A stretch of 61,397 bases of DNA from NCBI GenBank assembly GCA_904419145.1, contig CAJFQQ010000009.1:1-61397 (forward strand). Reading direction: 5' to 3'. This stretch comes from an uncultured Oscillospiraceae bacterium. GTDB lineage: Bacteria; Bacillota; Clostridia; Oscillospirales; Oscillospiraceae. How positions within the stretch are numbered: position 1 is the stretch's first letter; each line of letters begins with the position of its first letter. Under the pieces are notes generated by a model. That model saw only the letters and a program-made list of their open reading frames with translations. It did no database searches and was not told the DNA's origin. The translations under genes were made by a program, and so were the position numbers. Shown here piece after piece: positions 7,520 to 15,966 of the stretch.

Positions 7520-8571
7520 TGGAGACCGTACACGTAGCAGCGTCCCGGGACTACGACGTCCACATCGGGAGCGGGCTGCTGGATACCTGCGGGGCACAGA
7601 TCGCCGCGGTGACAGCCTCCCGCCGGTGCGCCCTTGTCACTGACAGCACCGTGGCTCCCCTCTATGCTGAGCGGGTGGAGACATCCCTCCGGGCGGCGGG
7701 CATGGAGGTCTATCGGTATGTATTTCCGGCGGGGGAGCAGAATAAGAACCTCGCCACCTACGGGGATATTCTGGAATTTTTGGCGGAGCGCCGCCTGACC
7801 CGCGCCGATTTTGTGGTGGCCCTGGGGGGCGGCGTCACCGGGGATATGGCGGGCTTTGCCGCCGCCACCTATCAGCGGGGCATCGACTATATCCAGATGC
7901 CCACCACGTTCCTGGCGGCCAGCGACTCCTCTGTGGGGGGAAAGACAGCCGTAGATCTCCCGGCGGGGAAAAACCTGGTGGGGGCCTTCTGGCCGCCCCG
8001 CCTGGTGCTGTGCGACTGTGACACCTTCCAGACCCTGCCGGAGGACACCTTTGCCGACGGCGTGGCGGAGACGCTGAAGCACGGCCTCATTGCCGACGCC
8101 ACATTTTTCGATTCTTTGATGAAACAGCCCATCCGGGAGCACCTTCCGGCGGTGGTCCGGCGGAACGTGGAGATCAAGGCCGCGGTGGTGGCGGAGGACG
8201 AGTATGAGAGCGGAAAGCGCAAGCTCCTGAACTTCGGCCACACCCTGGGCCACGCCATTGAGAAGTGCAGCGGCTATGCTGTGCCCCACGGCCACGCCGT
8301 GGCCATCGGGATGGTGCTGGCCACCCGGGCGGCGGAGTGCCTGGGGTACAGCCCCAAGGGGACGCTGGAGACCGTGCTGGCCGGAAATAAACGGTACGGC
8401 CTGCCCACCGGGTGTTCCTATACGGCAGCGGAGTTGTACGAGGCAGCCACCGGCGACAAAAAGCGCCGGGGCGGGACCATTGACGTGGTGGTGCTGGAGG
8501 AGATCGGCCATGCCAGGACGGTCCCCCTGGATATGGAGGGCCTGCGGGCCTTTGTGGAGGTAGCGCTGTGA
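7516..8571 (+). CDS. aroB: 3-dehydroquinate synthase
   Basis: 351 residues. Converts DAHP to 3-dehydroquinate using NAD+ and a metal ion. Seen: GGGVTGDMAGF with MPTTFLAASDSSVGGKTAVD (NAD and substrate site), and the metal-binding EDEYESGKRKLLNFGHTLGHA region. Two adjacent ATGs (7516, 7519) follow GGAGGAG; either may be used. The start overlaps the tyrA stop and the stop overlaps the aroA start, so translation is coupled. Confidence 0.95.
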   Translation: MMETVHVAASRDYDVHIGSGLLDTCGAQIAAVTASRRCALVTDSTVAPLYAERVETSLRAAGMEVYRYVFPAGEQNKNLATYGDILEFLAERRLTRADFVVALGGGVTGDMAGFAAATYQRGIDYIQMPTTFLAASDSSVGGKTAVDLPAGKNLVGAFWPPRLVLCDCDTFQTLPEDTFADGVAETLKHGLIADATFFDSLMKQPIREHLPAVVRRNVEIKAAVVAEDEYESGKRKLLNFGHTLGHAIEKCSGYAVPHGHAVAIGMVLATRAAECLGYSPKGTLETVLAGNKRYGLPTGCSYTAAELYEAATGDKKRRGGTIDVVVLEEIGHARTVPLDMEGLRAFVEVAL

Positions 8572-9911
8572 ACATCACGATTACACCGACAAAGCTGCGG
8601 GGGACCATCACCCCGCCGCCCTCCAAAAGCCAGGCCCACCGGCTGCTGATTACGGCGGCTCTCACCAGCAGCGGGACCAGTGTCATCCACGGCCTCGCGG
8701 ACTCCCAGGATATCCGGGCCACCCGCCGGTGCCTCTCGGCTCTGGGGGCCAGGATTGACGATTTGGAGAGCGGCACGGTCCGGGTCCGCGGCCTGGGCAG
8801 CGCCATCGTGGAGGCGGGCCCCGCCCCGATCCTGGACTGCGGGGAGAGCGGCTCCACCCTGCGTTTCCTCATCCCCGTGGCCCTGCTGGTCAACGGGAAA
8901 GCAGCATTTACCGGCCATGGGCGGCTCATGGAGCGGCCTCTGAAGCCCTACGAGGAAGTGTTCCGGGAGAAGGGCATCGCCTGGAACCAGGAGGGCGGTG
9001 TCCTCACCGTGGACGGTAGCCGGGGGTACGGCGAGCTGGCCCTGGCCCCGGGGGAATACCGCCTACCGGGCAATGTGTCCAGCCAGTTTTTCACCGGCCT
9101 GCTGTTTGTCCTGCCCCTGCTGGAGGGGGACTCCGCCCTTGTTTCCACCACGGCCCTGGAGAGCGTGGGCTATATCAATATGACCCGGCAGGCCCAGGCT
9201 GCCGCCGGGGTCACCAGCCGGTGGGAGCCTAAAAACACCCTCCATATCCCCGGCGGCCAGTGCTACCAGCCCTTTGAGGCTTCGGTGGAGGCGGATTGGT
9301 CCCAGGCCGCGTTCTGGTACGCCGCAGAGGGCGTCGGCAACGCTGTGACCGTGACGGGAATGGACGAAAAATCCATCCAGGGGGACCGGGTGATCCTGGA
9401 CTGGGGGCGGATGATCCGGAATGAACCCCTGAGCGGCGGCGTGACAGTCCCCATCCTGGGACAGGGCGGCGTCGGGAGGCCGGCAGCCAGCCGCGCCAGA
9501 CCGGAGCGACCTGCGCGGTACGCTGTGAGTCTGGATGTCTCCCACGCACCGGACCTGGTGCCGCCGGCGGCGGTCTGGGGGGCCCTGACCCCCGGCTGTC
9601 ACCTGTTCCTCAAAAACGCCGGACGTCTGCGCCTGAAGGAGAGCGACCGGCTCGCTACCGTGACGGAGGTCCTGAACGCCCTGGGGGCTGACGTCACCGA
9701 GGAGGCGGACCGCCTTCTCATCCGGGGACAGGAGACCCTCCCCGGCGGCGTGACGGTGGACAGCCACAACGACCACCGCATCGCCATGATGGCCGCCATT
9801 GCTGCCACCCGGTGTGAAAAGCCGGTGACCATCACAGGGGCGGAGTGCGTGAACAAGTCCTATCCCAATTTTTGGGAGGATTACCGGAAATTAGGGGGAA
9901 TTATCCAATGA
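8568..9911 (+). CDS. aroA: 3-phosphoshikimate 1-carboxyvinyltransferase (EPSP synthase)
   Basis: 447 residues. Joins phosphoenolpyruvate to shikimate 3-phosphate. The start is GTG, overlapping the aroB stop by 4 bases. The PPSKSQAHR motif near residue 17, GESGSTLRFLIP near 92, LKESDRL and the C-terminal SHNDHRIAM mark the family. A short basic stretch near residues 303-318 (GVGRPAASRARPERPAR) looks like an insert relative to the usual 420-430 residue enzymes. Whether the enzyme is glyphosate-sensitive is not clear from reading alone. Confidence 0.95.
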   Translation: MNITITPTKLRGTITPPPSKSQAHRLLITAALTSSGTSVIHGLADSQDIRATRRCLSALGARIDDLESGTVRVRGLGSAIVEAGPAPILDCGESGSTLRFLIPVALLVNGKAAFTGHGRLMERPLKPYEEVFREKGIAWNQEGGVLTVDGSRGYGELALAPGEYRLPGNVSSQFFTGLLFVLPLLEGDSALVSTTALESVGYINMTRQAQAAAGVTSRWEPKNTLHIPGGQCYQPFEASVEADWSQAAFWYAAEGVGNAVTVTGMDEKSIQGDRVILDWGRMIRNEPLSGGVTVPILGQGGVGRPAASRARPERPARYAVSLDVSHAPDLVPPAAVWGALTPGCHLFLKNAGRLRLKESDRLATVTEVLNALGADVTEEADRLLIRGQETLPGGVTVDSHNDHRIAMMAAIAATRCEKPVTITGAECVNKSYPNFWEDYRKLGGIIQ

Positions 9912-10900
9912 AGTACACGATTTTTGGCGAGTCCCACGGCTCGGAGATCGGCGTGGTACTCACCGGGGTGCCGGCGGGTATTGCCCTGGACTGGGGCTTC
10001 ATCCTCAGCGAGATGGCCCGCAGGGCCCCGGGGCAGAGCGCCCTCTCCACCGCCCGAAAGGAGGCGGACACCCCGGAGGTGGTCTCCGGCGTGTTCGAGG
10101 GGAAAACCACCGGCGCGCCGCTGTGTGCCATCATCCAGAATACGGACACCCGCTCCAGGGACTATGAGGAGCTTCGGCGCAAGCCCCGTCCCAGCCACGC
10201 CGACTATGCGGCCTTTGTGGCCAGCGGCGGCTTTCGGGACTACCGGGGCGGCGGCCACTTCTCCGGCCGGCTGACGGCGCCCCTGGTCTTTGCTGGGGCA
10301 GTGGCCAAGCAGGTGCTGAAGCCGCGGGGAATCACGGTTTCCGCCCGGATCTCCATGCTGGGCGGCGTGAAGGACCCCAGTCAGAGCCAGATCGAGGATA
10401 TCGTCCTCTCGGCCAAGCAGGCGGGGGACAGCGTAGGCGGCACCATCGTCTGCGCCGTGGAGGGGATGCCGGCGGGCCTGGGGGCCCCGGACTTCGGCTG
10501 CAATGTGGAGGGCATCTTCTCCCAGTATCTCTTTGCCGTTCCGGCGGTGAAGGGCGTGGCCTTCGGCGCCGGGTTCGCCCTGGCGTCCATGCGGGGCAGC
10601 GAGGCCAACGACCCCTTTTATATGGACGGCGATACGGTGAAAACCCGCACCAACCATGCCGGCGGCGTCAACGGCGGTATCACCAACGGCATGCCCATCA
10701 CCTTTGAGGCGGTGCTGCGGCCCACCACCTCCATCTACAAGGAGCAGGATACGGTGGATCTGGACACGATGGAGGATGCCAAGCTCATCATCCACGGCCG
10801 CCACGACCCCTGCATCGTGACCCGTGCGGTGGTGGTGATCGAGGCCGCGGCGGCCCTGGCCTCCTGCGAGGTGCTGGAGGGCGGAAGAAGTCCGCTGTAA
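9908..10900 (+). CDS. aroC: Chorismate synthase
   Basis: 330 residues. Performs the reduced-flavin-dependent 1,4-elimination that gives chorismate. GESHGSEIG is at residues 6-14, with KPRPSHADY and the RHDPCIVTRAVVVIEA region near the end. It is shorter than the usual 360-390 residues because the C-terminus stops soon after the last conserved block. The ATG at 9908 overlaps the aroA stop. The short tail might be a late frameshift or a genuine short form; conserved parts are all present. Confidence 0.94.
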   Translation: MKYTIFGESHGSEIGVVLTGVPAGIALDWGFILSEMARRAPGQSALSTARKEADTPEVVSGVFEGKTTGAPLCAIIQNTDTRSRDYEELRRKPRPSHADYAAFVASGGFRDYRGGGHFSGRLTAPLVFAGAVAKQVLKPRGITVSARISMLGGVKDPSQSQIEDIVLSAKQAGDSVGGTIVCAVEGMPAGLGAPDFGCNVEGIFSQYLFAVPAVKGVAFGAGFALASMRGSEANDPFYMDGDTVKTRTNHAGGVNGGITNGMPITFEAVLRPTTSIYKEQDTVDLDTMEDAKLIIHGRHDPCIVTRAVVVIEAAAALASCEVLEGGRSPL

Positions 10901-10917
10901 GAGAGGAGGCTGCCAAT

Positions 10918-11568
10918 ATGGACCGACCCAAATGGGACAACTACGCTCTGGCAGCGGAACAGGCAAGGAAGCTGTTCCTGGACTATGACCAGGAGAGGAT
11001 GATTGCAAAGCTCGGACTGCCAGCAGACAGCGGCTATCTTTATATCCGTTTTCTGGATCTGGACTATCGAATCCACCGTAAAACGGGGATGGTAGAAAAG
11101 CGGGAGGGTACAGGCCCCTATGTTGACGGCAACAGCTTCAATGAGGTGATGACCCTCTTTGACGTATTGTGCTGGTCGAAGGAGGGGGCCCGTCTCTCCG
11201 GCCAGTGGGTCACATTGTCATGCCTGGGCGGCGGCGTCCACGGCGGCAGTCTTGCCAGCAGCATGTACCGGGAGGAGGTCGCGGAGATTGCCCGGCGGGA
11301 GGATCGCCTGGCAGAGGTGCTGGAGCGCATGGGCGGTGTCCGGATGCCCAAGGGGGAGCCCGGATATGTGATCCCTGTATTCTCTTTCCTGCCGGTATAT
11401 GTCCAATATTGGCGGGGGGACGAGGAATTTCCGCCCCAGCTGAATTTGCTGTGGGACGCCAATACAACGGAATTCCTCCACTACGAGACCGTGTATTATC
11501 TGATGAATTTCCTCCTGCAGCGGCTGGTGACGCTGCTGCAGCGGGCGAGCGGTGATCAGACGAAATAA
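10918..11568 (+). CDS. DUF3786-like protein
   Basis: A 216-residue soluble protein of the DUF3786 type, recognised from the spacing of FDVLCWSKEGARLSGQWVTL, the later FSFLPVYVQYW-GDEEFPPQLNLLWD segment and a terminal FLHYETVYYLMNFLLQ. Its function is unknown. It sits inside the aromatic operon between aroC and pheA, 17 bases after aroC with AGAGGAGG upstream of the ATG. This placement may be regulatory or accidental; I infer no enzyme role. Confidence 0.7.
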   Translation: MDRPKWDNYALAAEQARKLFLDYDQERMIAKLGLPADSGYLYIRFLDLDYRIHRKTGMVEKREGTGPYVDGNSFNEVMTLFDVLCWSKEGARLSGQWVTLSCLGGGVHGGSLASSMYREEVAEIARREDRLAEVLERMGGVRMPKGEPGYVIPVFSFLPVYVQYWRGDEEFPPQLNLLWDANTTEFLHYETVYYLMNFLLQRLVTLLQRASGDQTK

Positions 11569-11613
11569 AAACGGGCGGGCCTTCCGCCTGTCAGATAAGA
11601 AAGGAATACGACC

Positions 11614-12753
11614 ATGGATCTGGAAGCTTTGCGGAAAGAAATCGACAGTGTTGACACCCAACTGACGGACCTGTTTGTGCAGCGGATGAACCTGTGCGCC
11701 CAGGTGGCCCGGTACAAAAAGGAGCACAACCAGGCGGTGCTGAACCAGGGACGGGAGCGGGAGATCCTGCGGCGGGTCTCCGCCCAGGCGGGGGAGGAGC
11801 TGGACAGCTATGCCCGGATCCTCTTCTCCACCCTCTTTGACCTGAGCCGCACCTATCAGGAGATGCTGCTGACCGAGGAGTCCAAGGTGGCAAAGGAGAT
11901 CGCCGCATCCCTGGAAAATACGCCCAAGCTCTTCCCCAAGGAGGCCGTGGTGGCCTGCCAAGGCGTGGAGGGCGGCTATACCCAGCAGGCCTGCGACAAG
12001 GTGTTCTCCTTCGCGGATATCATGTACTTCCGGGGCTGGGCGGGGGTGTTCTCCGCCGTGCAGAAGGGGATGTGTCAATACGGCGTTCTCCCCATCGAGA
12101 ACAGCTCCCACGGCAGCGTCAACGGGGTCTATGACCTGATGCGCAGCTTTGATTTCCACATCGTGCGCAGCGTGAAGCTCCACATCAGCCACAGCCTGCT
12201 GGCCCGGCCCGGCGCCTCGCTGGCGGGGATCAAGGAGATCCTCTCCCACGAGCAGGCCATCGGCCAGTGCAGCGAGTTCCTGCAGTCCATGCCGGGAGTA
12301 AAGATCACGGTCTGCGAGAACACGGCGGCGGCAGCCAAGATGGTGGCCGAGAGCGGACGGGACGACCTGGCGGCCATCTCCAGCGAGGTGTGCGCCGGGA
12401 TCTACGGCCTGCAGGTCCTCAAGGACAAGGTCCACAACACCGACAACAATTACACCCGCTTCATCGTGATCTCCAAGGAGGCAGAGATCTATCCCGGCGC
12501 CGACCACCTGAGCCTGATGTTCAAGGTGGGCCACACCCCGGGCTCTCTGACCCGCATCCTGTCCCGGTTCTCCTCCCTGGGGCTCAATATGACCAAGCTG
12601 GAGTCCCGGCCCATCAGCGGCGCGGACTTCCACTACATGTTCTACCTGGATTTTGAGGGCAGCATCTACGACCCCACGGTGGTGAAGCTCCTCAGCGAGC
12701 TGGAGCAGGAGCTGGAGTGGTTCGTGTTCCTGGGGGCCTATACAGAGGAATAA
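11614..12753 (+). CDS. pheA: Bifunctional chorismate mutase / prephenate dehydratase
   Basis: 379 residues. The N-terminal chorismate mutase (about 1-85, LRKEIDSVDTQLTDLFVQRM) makes prephenate. The central dehydratase (about 105-290, with IENSSHGSVNGVYD and NYTRFIVIS) makes phenylpyruvate. A C-terminal ACT domain (about 300-375, HTPGSLTRILSRFSSLGLNMTKLESRP) is the expected Phe feedback site. With tyrA four genes upstream, both branches after chorismate are encoded. AAGGAA precedes the ATG. Confidence 0.96.
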   Translation: MDLEALRKEIDSVDTQLTDLFVQRMNLCAQVARYKKEHNQAVLNQGREREILRRVSAQAGEELDSYARILFSTLFDLSRTYQEMLLTEESKVAKEIAASLENTPKLFPKEAVVACQGVEGGYTQQACDKVFSFADIMYFRGWAGVFSAVQKGMCQYGVLPIENSSHGSVNGVYDLMRSFDFHIVRSVKLHISHSLLARPGASLAGIKEILSHEQAIGQCSEFLQSMPGVKITVCENTAAAAKMVAESGRDDLAAISSEVCAGIYGLQVLKDKVHNTDNNYTRFIVISKEAEIYPGADHLSLMFKVGHTPGSLTRILSRFSSLGLNMTKLESRPISGADFHYMFYLDFEGSIYDPTVVKLLSELEQELEWFVFLGAYTEE

Positions 12754-12810
12754 AAGAGCAGCGGCTCCGGCGGCATGTGAGACAACTGCGCCGGGCCAGG
12801 GAGGCAGAGC

Positions 12811-14037
12811 ATGGAATATGGACTCATCGGGGCGAAGCTGGGCCACAGCCACTCCCCTCGCATCCACGGCGCATTTTTTGACTACAACTACATCCTGCGG
12901 GAGCTGACAGCGGAGGAACTGCCCGGTTTCCTGGAGCGGCGGGACTTCAAGGGGCTGAATGTGACCATCCCCTACAAGCAGGCGGTGATCCCCTTCTGCA
13001 GCGCGCTGGGGGAGACGGCCCGGCGCATCGGCAGCGTGAATACCCTGGTGGTGCGGCCGGACGGCAGCCTCTACGGGGACAACACCGACCACTACGGCAT
13101 GTGCTACGCCATCCGCCGGGCGGGTATCGACCTTGCCGGGCAGCATGTGCTGGTGCTGGGCAGCGGGGGGACCTCTCTCACCGCCCGGGCCGCGGCGGCG
13201 GACCTGGGGGCGGCGCGCATCACGGTGGTGTCCCGCCGGGGGCCGGTGGATTACACCAACGTATACGACCTGCAGGATGCGGGGGCGGTAATCAACACCA
13301 CGCCCCTGGGCATGTTCCCCAACAACGGGACCTCCCCCCTGGACCTGTCCCGGTTTCCCCGCTTGACCGGGGTGGTGGATGTGGTGTACAATCCATTACG
13401 AACCGCACTGCTGCTCCAGGCGGAGGCGCTGGGAATCCCCCATACCAACGGCCTTGATATGCTGGTGGCTCAGGCCAAGCTGGCCGGGGAGCTGTTTACC
13501 GGCGGGACCGTTTCCGACGGGAAGCTGGATGCGGTGTGCCGGGAGATGACGGCCCAGGTGACGAACATCATCCTCATCGGCATGCCCGGCAGCGGCAAGA
13601 GCACCGTGGGCCGGGCGGTGGCAAAGGCCCTGGGCCGGACCTTCTACGACGCCGACGCGGTGATCGAGGAGCGGGCCGGCCGCTCCATCCCCGAGATCTT
13701 TGCGGAGGAGGGGGAGGCGGCCTTCCGGGCGCTGGAGCACCAGGTCCTCTCGGACCTGGGACGGCGAAACGGCGTGGTGATCGCCACCGGCGGCGGTGCA
13801 GTGTGCTTTGACCGGAATCTCCCGCCCCTTTGGGAGAACGGCCGGGTCTACTGTCTCCAGCGGCCGGTGGATACGCTGCCCACGGCCGGGCGGCCCCTCT
13901 CCACCTCGCGTCAGCGTCTGGTGGAAATGGAGCGGGAGCGCGCGCCCTTTTACCGCCGGGCGGCCCAGGTGATGGTGGACAACAGCGGCCCGCTGAAGCG
14001 GACCGTGGCAGCCATTCTGGAAGATTTTGGGAGGTAG
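12811..14037 (+). CDS. aroEK: Fused shikimate dehydrogenase - shikimate kinase
   Basis: 408 residues holding two enzymes in one chain. Residues 1 to about 245 are shikimate dehydrogenase: GAKLGHSHSP near 7, NVTIPYKQAV near 50, GDNTDHYG near 89, LVLGSGGTSLTA near 114. Residues from about 250 are shikimate kinase: Walker A GMPGSGKSTVG near 257, DADAVIEERAG near 277, ATGGGAV near 325, and a lid R in TAGRPLSTS. There is little linker. It catalyses NADPH reduction of 3-dehydroshikimate and then phosphorylation. The fusion is a local variant; both active sites look intact. Confidence 0.93.
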   Translation: MEYGLIGAKLGHSHSPRIHGAFFDYNYILRELTAEELPGFLERRDFKGLNVTIPYKQAVIPFCSALGETARRIGSVNTLVVRPDGSLYGDNTDHYGMCYAIRRAGIDLAGQHVLVLGSGGTSLTARAAAADLGAARITVVSRRGPVDYTNVYDLQDAGAVINTTPLGMFPNNGTSPLDLSRFPRLTGVVDVVYNPLRTALLLQAEALGIPHTNGLDMLVAQAKLAGELFTGGTVSDGKLDAVCREMTAQVTNIILIGMPGSGKSTVGRAVAKALGRTFYDADAVIEERAGRSIPEIFAEEGEAAFRALEHQVLSDLGRRNGVVIATGGGAVCFDRNLPPLWENGRVYCLQRPVDTLPTAGRPLSTSRQRLVEMERERAPFYRRAAQVMVDNSGPLKRTVAAILEDFGR

Positions 14038-14042
14038 CGACG

Positions 14043-14483
14043 ATGAAATTTTTGATCATTAATGGCCCCAACCTCAACATGCTGGGAATCCGGGAGCCCC
14101 AGATCTACGGCAGCAATACCTATCAGGATCTGGTGGAGTATGTCTCGGACTTTTGTGCCCAGCGGGGGGTGGAGACGGAATTTGTCCAGTCCAACCACGA
14201 GGGGGCGCTGGTGGACGCGATCCAGAAGGCCTACTTTGACAAGGTGGACGGCATCATCATCAACCCCGCCGCCTATACCCACACCAGCGTGGCCCTGCTG
14301 GATGCGCTGAAGAGCGTGCAGATCCCCACGGTGGAGGTCCACCTTTCCAAAGTGGAGGAGCGAGAGGACTTCCGTCAGGTGTCCTATCTCCGCCAAGCCT
14401 GCATCCGCACCATCTCCGGCCACGGCTTTGCCGGGTACAGCATGGCGGCGGTGACGCTGCTGGACTACCTCAGCGGCCGGTGA
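14043..14483 (+). CDS. aroQ: Type II 3-dehydroquinate dehydratase
   Basis: 146 residues, the usual length for the dodecameric type II enzyme. INGPNLNMLGIREPQIYG at the N-terminus includes the catalytic Tyr, QSNHEGALVDAI follows, INPAAYTHTSVALLDAL holds the substrate site, and EVHLSKVEEREDFR with the catalytic His completes it. It dehydrates 3-dehydroquinate to 3-dehydroshikimate, closing the set of seven shikimate steps in this operon. It starts 5 bases after aroEK. Confidence 0.96.
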   Translation: MKFLIINGPNLNMLGIREPQIYGSNTYQDLVEYVSDFCAQRGVETEFVQSNHEGALVDAIQKAYFDKVDGIIINPAAYTHTSVALLDALKSVQIPTVEVHLSKVEEREDFRQVSYLRQACIRTISGHGFAGYSMAAVTLLDYLSGR

Positions 14484-14501
14484 CGCCGGGGAGGGGGCGC
14501 G

Positions 14502-14532
14502 CATACAATAGCCTTGGAAAGGAGGCTATTGT
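14502..14532 (+). promoter_or_regulatory. Perfect inverted repeat over the ribosome site, with a sporulation-like -10
   Basis: ACAATAGCCT (14505-14514) and AGGCTATTGT (14523-14532) form a 10-bp stem around TGGAAAGG. It buries part of the AGGAGG site (14520-14525) and ends directly at the ATG. The left arm overlaps CATACAATA (14502-14510), a perfect match to the sigma-E/K -10 consensus; an AC lies 17 bases upstream, but its flanking bases do not match. Either translational masking or a mother-cell promoter would explain it. Confidence 0.5.
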
Positions 14533-15162
14533 ATGGACGATACATATTCCGGTTCCGGCAGCCAGACCACGGCGGAGGACTACCGGCAGTACGATCAGAT
14601 CTGGCAGCGGGTGTCCCCGGACCTGAACCCCTATCCCGAGGTACGCCAGGAGAGCGGCGGGACGGGGGAGGATACCAGTACTGGCGGCGGGGAGGAGGAC
14701 CTTGGAAACCTGCCGGGCGCCCAGATGGACCCCTGTTGTATGGGTTCCGCCGCCATGGACTCCCTGCAGGTTCTGGCGGGATTTATCGAGGACGAGCGGG
14801 CTGGTCGGCAGTCCCTCCTGCAATTTGCGGGACGGCTGCAAAACCCCCGTGCAGTCAGAACGTTGCGGCAGATGGCGGCCCAAAAGGCGGCCCATATCCG
14901 GCAGCTGATGGCGGCCTACTATCTGACAGCCGGAGTCTGTTATACCCACACGATTCAAATGCCCGCTCATACCGGAGGGGATACCTATTGCAACGCCCTG
15001 CGCAGCGCGTACCACGATGCTGCTTGCCTGGGGTTTAATTACCTGCGTTCTGCAGACGGCACGGCAGACCTCTGCCTGCAGCACATATTTCAAAAGATGG
15101 GGCAGGAGACCTTTCGGCATGCGGATCAGCTGATGCAGCTGCTGTCCCTGTGTATGCAATAA
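14533..15162 (+). CDS. Ferritin-like-fold protein, possibly sporulation-related
   Basis: 209 residues. The first 70 are Gly/Ser/Asp-rich and likely disordered. The rest has four predicted helices of the rubrerythrin/ferritin-like family (LAGFIEDERAGRQSLLQFA; AAQKAAHIRQLMAAYYLTAG; AYHDAACLGFNYL; IFQKMGQETFRHADQLMQLL). The usual Glu of the second-helix E-x2-H is replaced (QKAAH), so metal binding is doubtful. AGGAGG precedes the ATG and sits in a hairpin. It may be separate from the aro operon, since a sporulation-like -10 lies just upstream. Confidence 0.7.
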   Translation: MDDTYSGSGSQTTAEDYRQYDQIWQRVSPDLNPYPEVRQESGGTGEDTSTGGGEEDLGNLPGAQMDPCCMGSAAMDSLQVLAGFIEDERAGRQSLLQFAGRLQNPRAVRTLRQMAAQKAAHIRQLMAAYYLTAGVCYTHTIQMPAHTGGDTYCNALRSAYHDAACLGFNYLRSADGTADLCLQHIFQKMGQETFRHADQLMQLLSLCMQ

Positions 15163-15188
15163 AAATTTTTTTTACGGAGGATACGACC

Positions 15189-15776
15189 ATGGAAGAGAAG
15201 CTGAGCCGTCAGCAGGCGCTGGACCTGCTGCGGCAGTATAACAAGGAGCCCTTTCACATCCAGCACGCGCTGACGGTGGAGGGGGTCATGGACTGGTACG
15301 CCAGGGAGCTGGGCTACGGAGACGACGCGCCCTTCTGGGCCATGGTGGGCCTGCTCCACGACATCGACTTTGAGCAGTGGCCGGAGGAGCACTGCAAAAA
15401 GGCGCCGGAGCTGCTGGAGAGCGCCGGATGTTCTCCGGAGTTCATCCACGCGGTGTGCAGCCATGGCTATGGCCTGTGCAGCGATGTGGAGCCCACCCAC
15501 CAGATGGAGAAGGTGCTCTTTGCCGCCGACGAGCTCACCGGCCTCATCGGCGCCGCCGCCCGGATGCGTCCCAGCAAGAGCGTCTCCGACATGGAGGTGT
15601 CCAGCCTGAAAAAGAAGTTCAAGGACAAGAAGTTTGCCGCCGGATGCAGCCGGGATGTGATCTCCCAGGGGGCCGAGCGGCTGGGCTGGAGCCTGGAGGG
15701 GCTGATGGAAAAGACCATCCTCGCCATGCGCAGCTGTGAGGAGCGCATCAACCAGGAGATGGCGCAGCTGCAGTAA
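15189..15776 (+). CDS. HD-domain phosphohydrolase-like protein
   Basis: 195 residues with an HD-superfamily core. FHIQHALTVEGVMDWYARELG contributes the first His, MVGLLHDIDFEQWPEEHC the HD pair near 56, and an AADELTGLIGAA helix follows. The family hydrolyses phosphoesters, often nucleotides; the substrate is unknown. TACGGAGG precedes the ATG. It follows the ferritin-like gene by 26 bases and may be cotranscribed with it. Confidence 0.8.
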   Translation: MEEKLSRQQALDLLRQYNKEPFHIQHALTVEGVMDWYARELGYGDDAPFWAMVGLLHDIDFEQWPEEHCKKAPELLESAGCSPEFIHAVCSHGYGLCSDVEPTHQMEKVLFAADELTGLIGAAARMRPSKSVSDMEVSSLKKKFKDKKFAAGCSRDVISQGAERLGWSLEGLMEKTILAMRSCEERINQEMAQLQ

Positions 15777-15806
15777 CAGCGGGAAAGAAAGACCCTCAGT
15801 GGATGA

Positions 15807-15858
15807 GGCGGCCCTGCCGTTCGGCGGGGCTGCTCCAGTCCGCTGGGGGGATTTTTTT
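15807..15858 (+). terminator. Possible terminator after the HD gene
   Basis: A 12-bp stem with G-U pairs (15807-15818 with 15823-15834). The T run (ATTTTTTT) comes only about 17 bases later, so the fit is imperfect. Confidence 0.35.
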
Positions 15859-15883
15859 GCCCCGGAATACCCTGAAATAGGGC

Positions 15884-15912
15884 TTGACAGGAATTTTTTA
15901 TTCCGCTACGCT
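15884..15912 (+). promoter_or_regulatory. Possible SigA promoter for the C45-type gene
   Basis: TTGACA at 15884-15889, then a 17-base spacer and TACGCT at 15907-15912. The -35 is perfect and the -10 is weak. Confidence 0.5.
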
Positions 15913-15966
15913 GGATGTATGGACCGCCGGCGGCTCCGGATTCTCAAGAAGAAGGAGCAAAACAAT

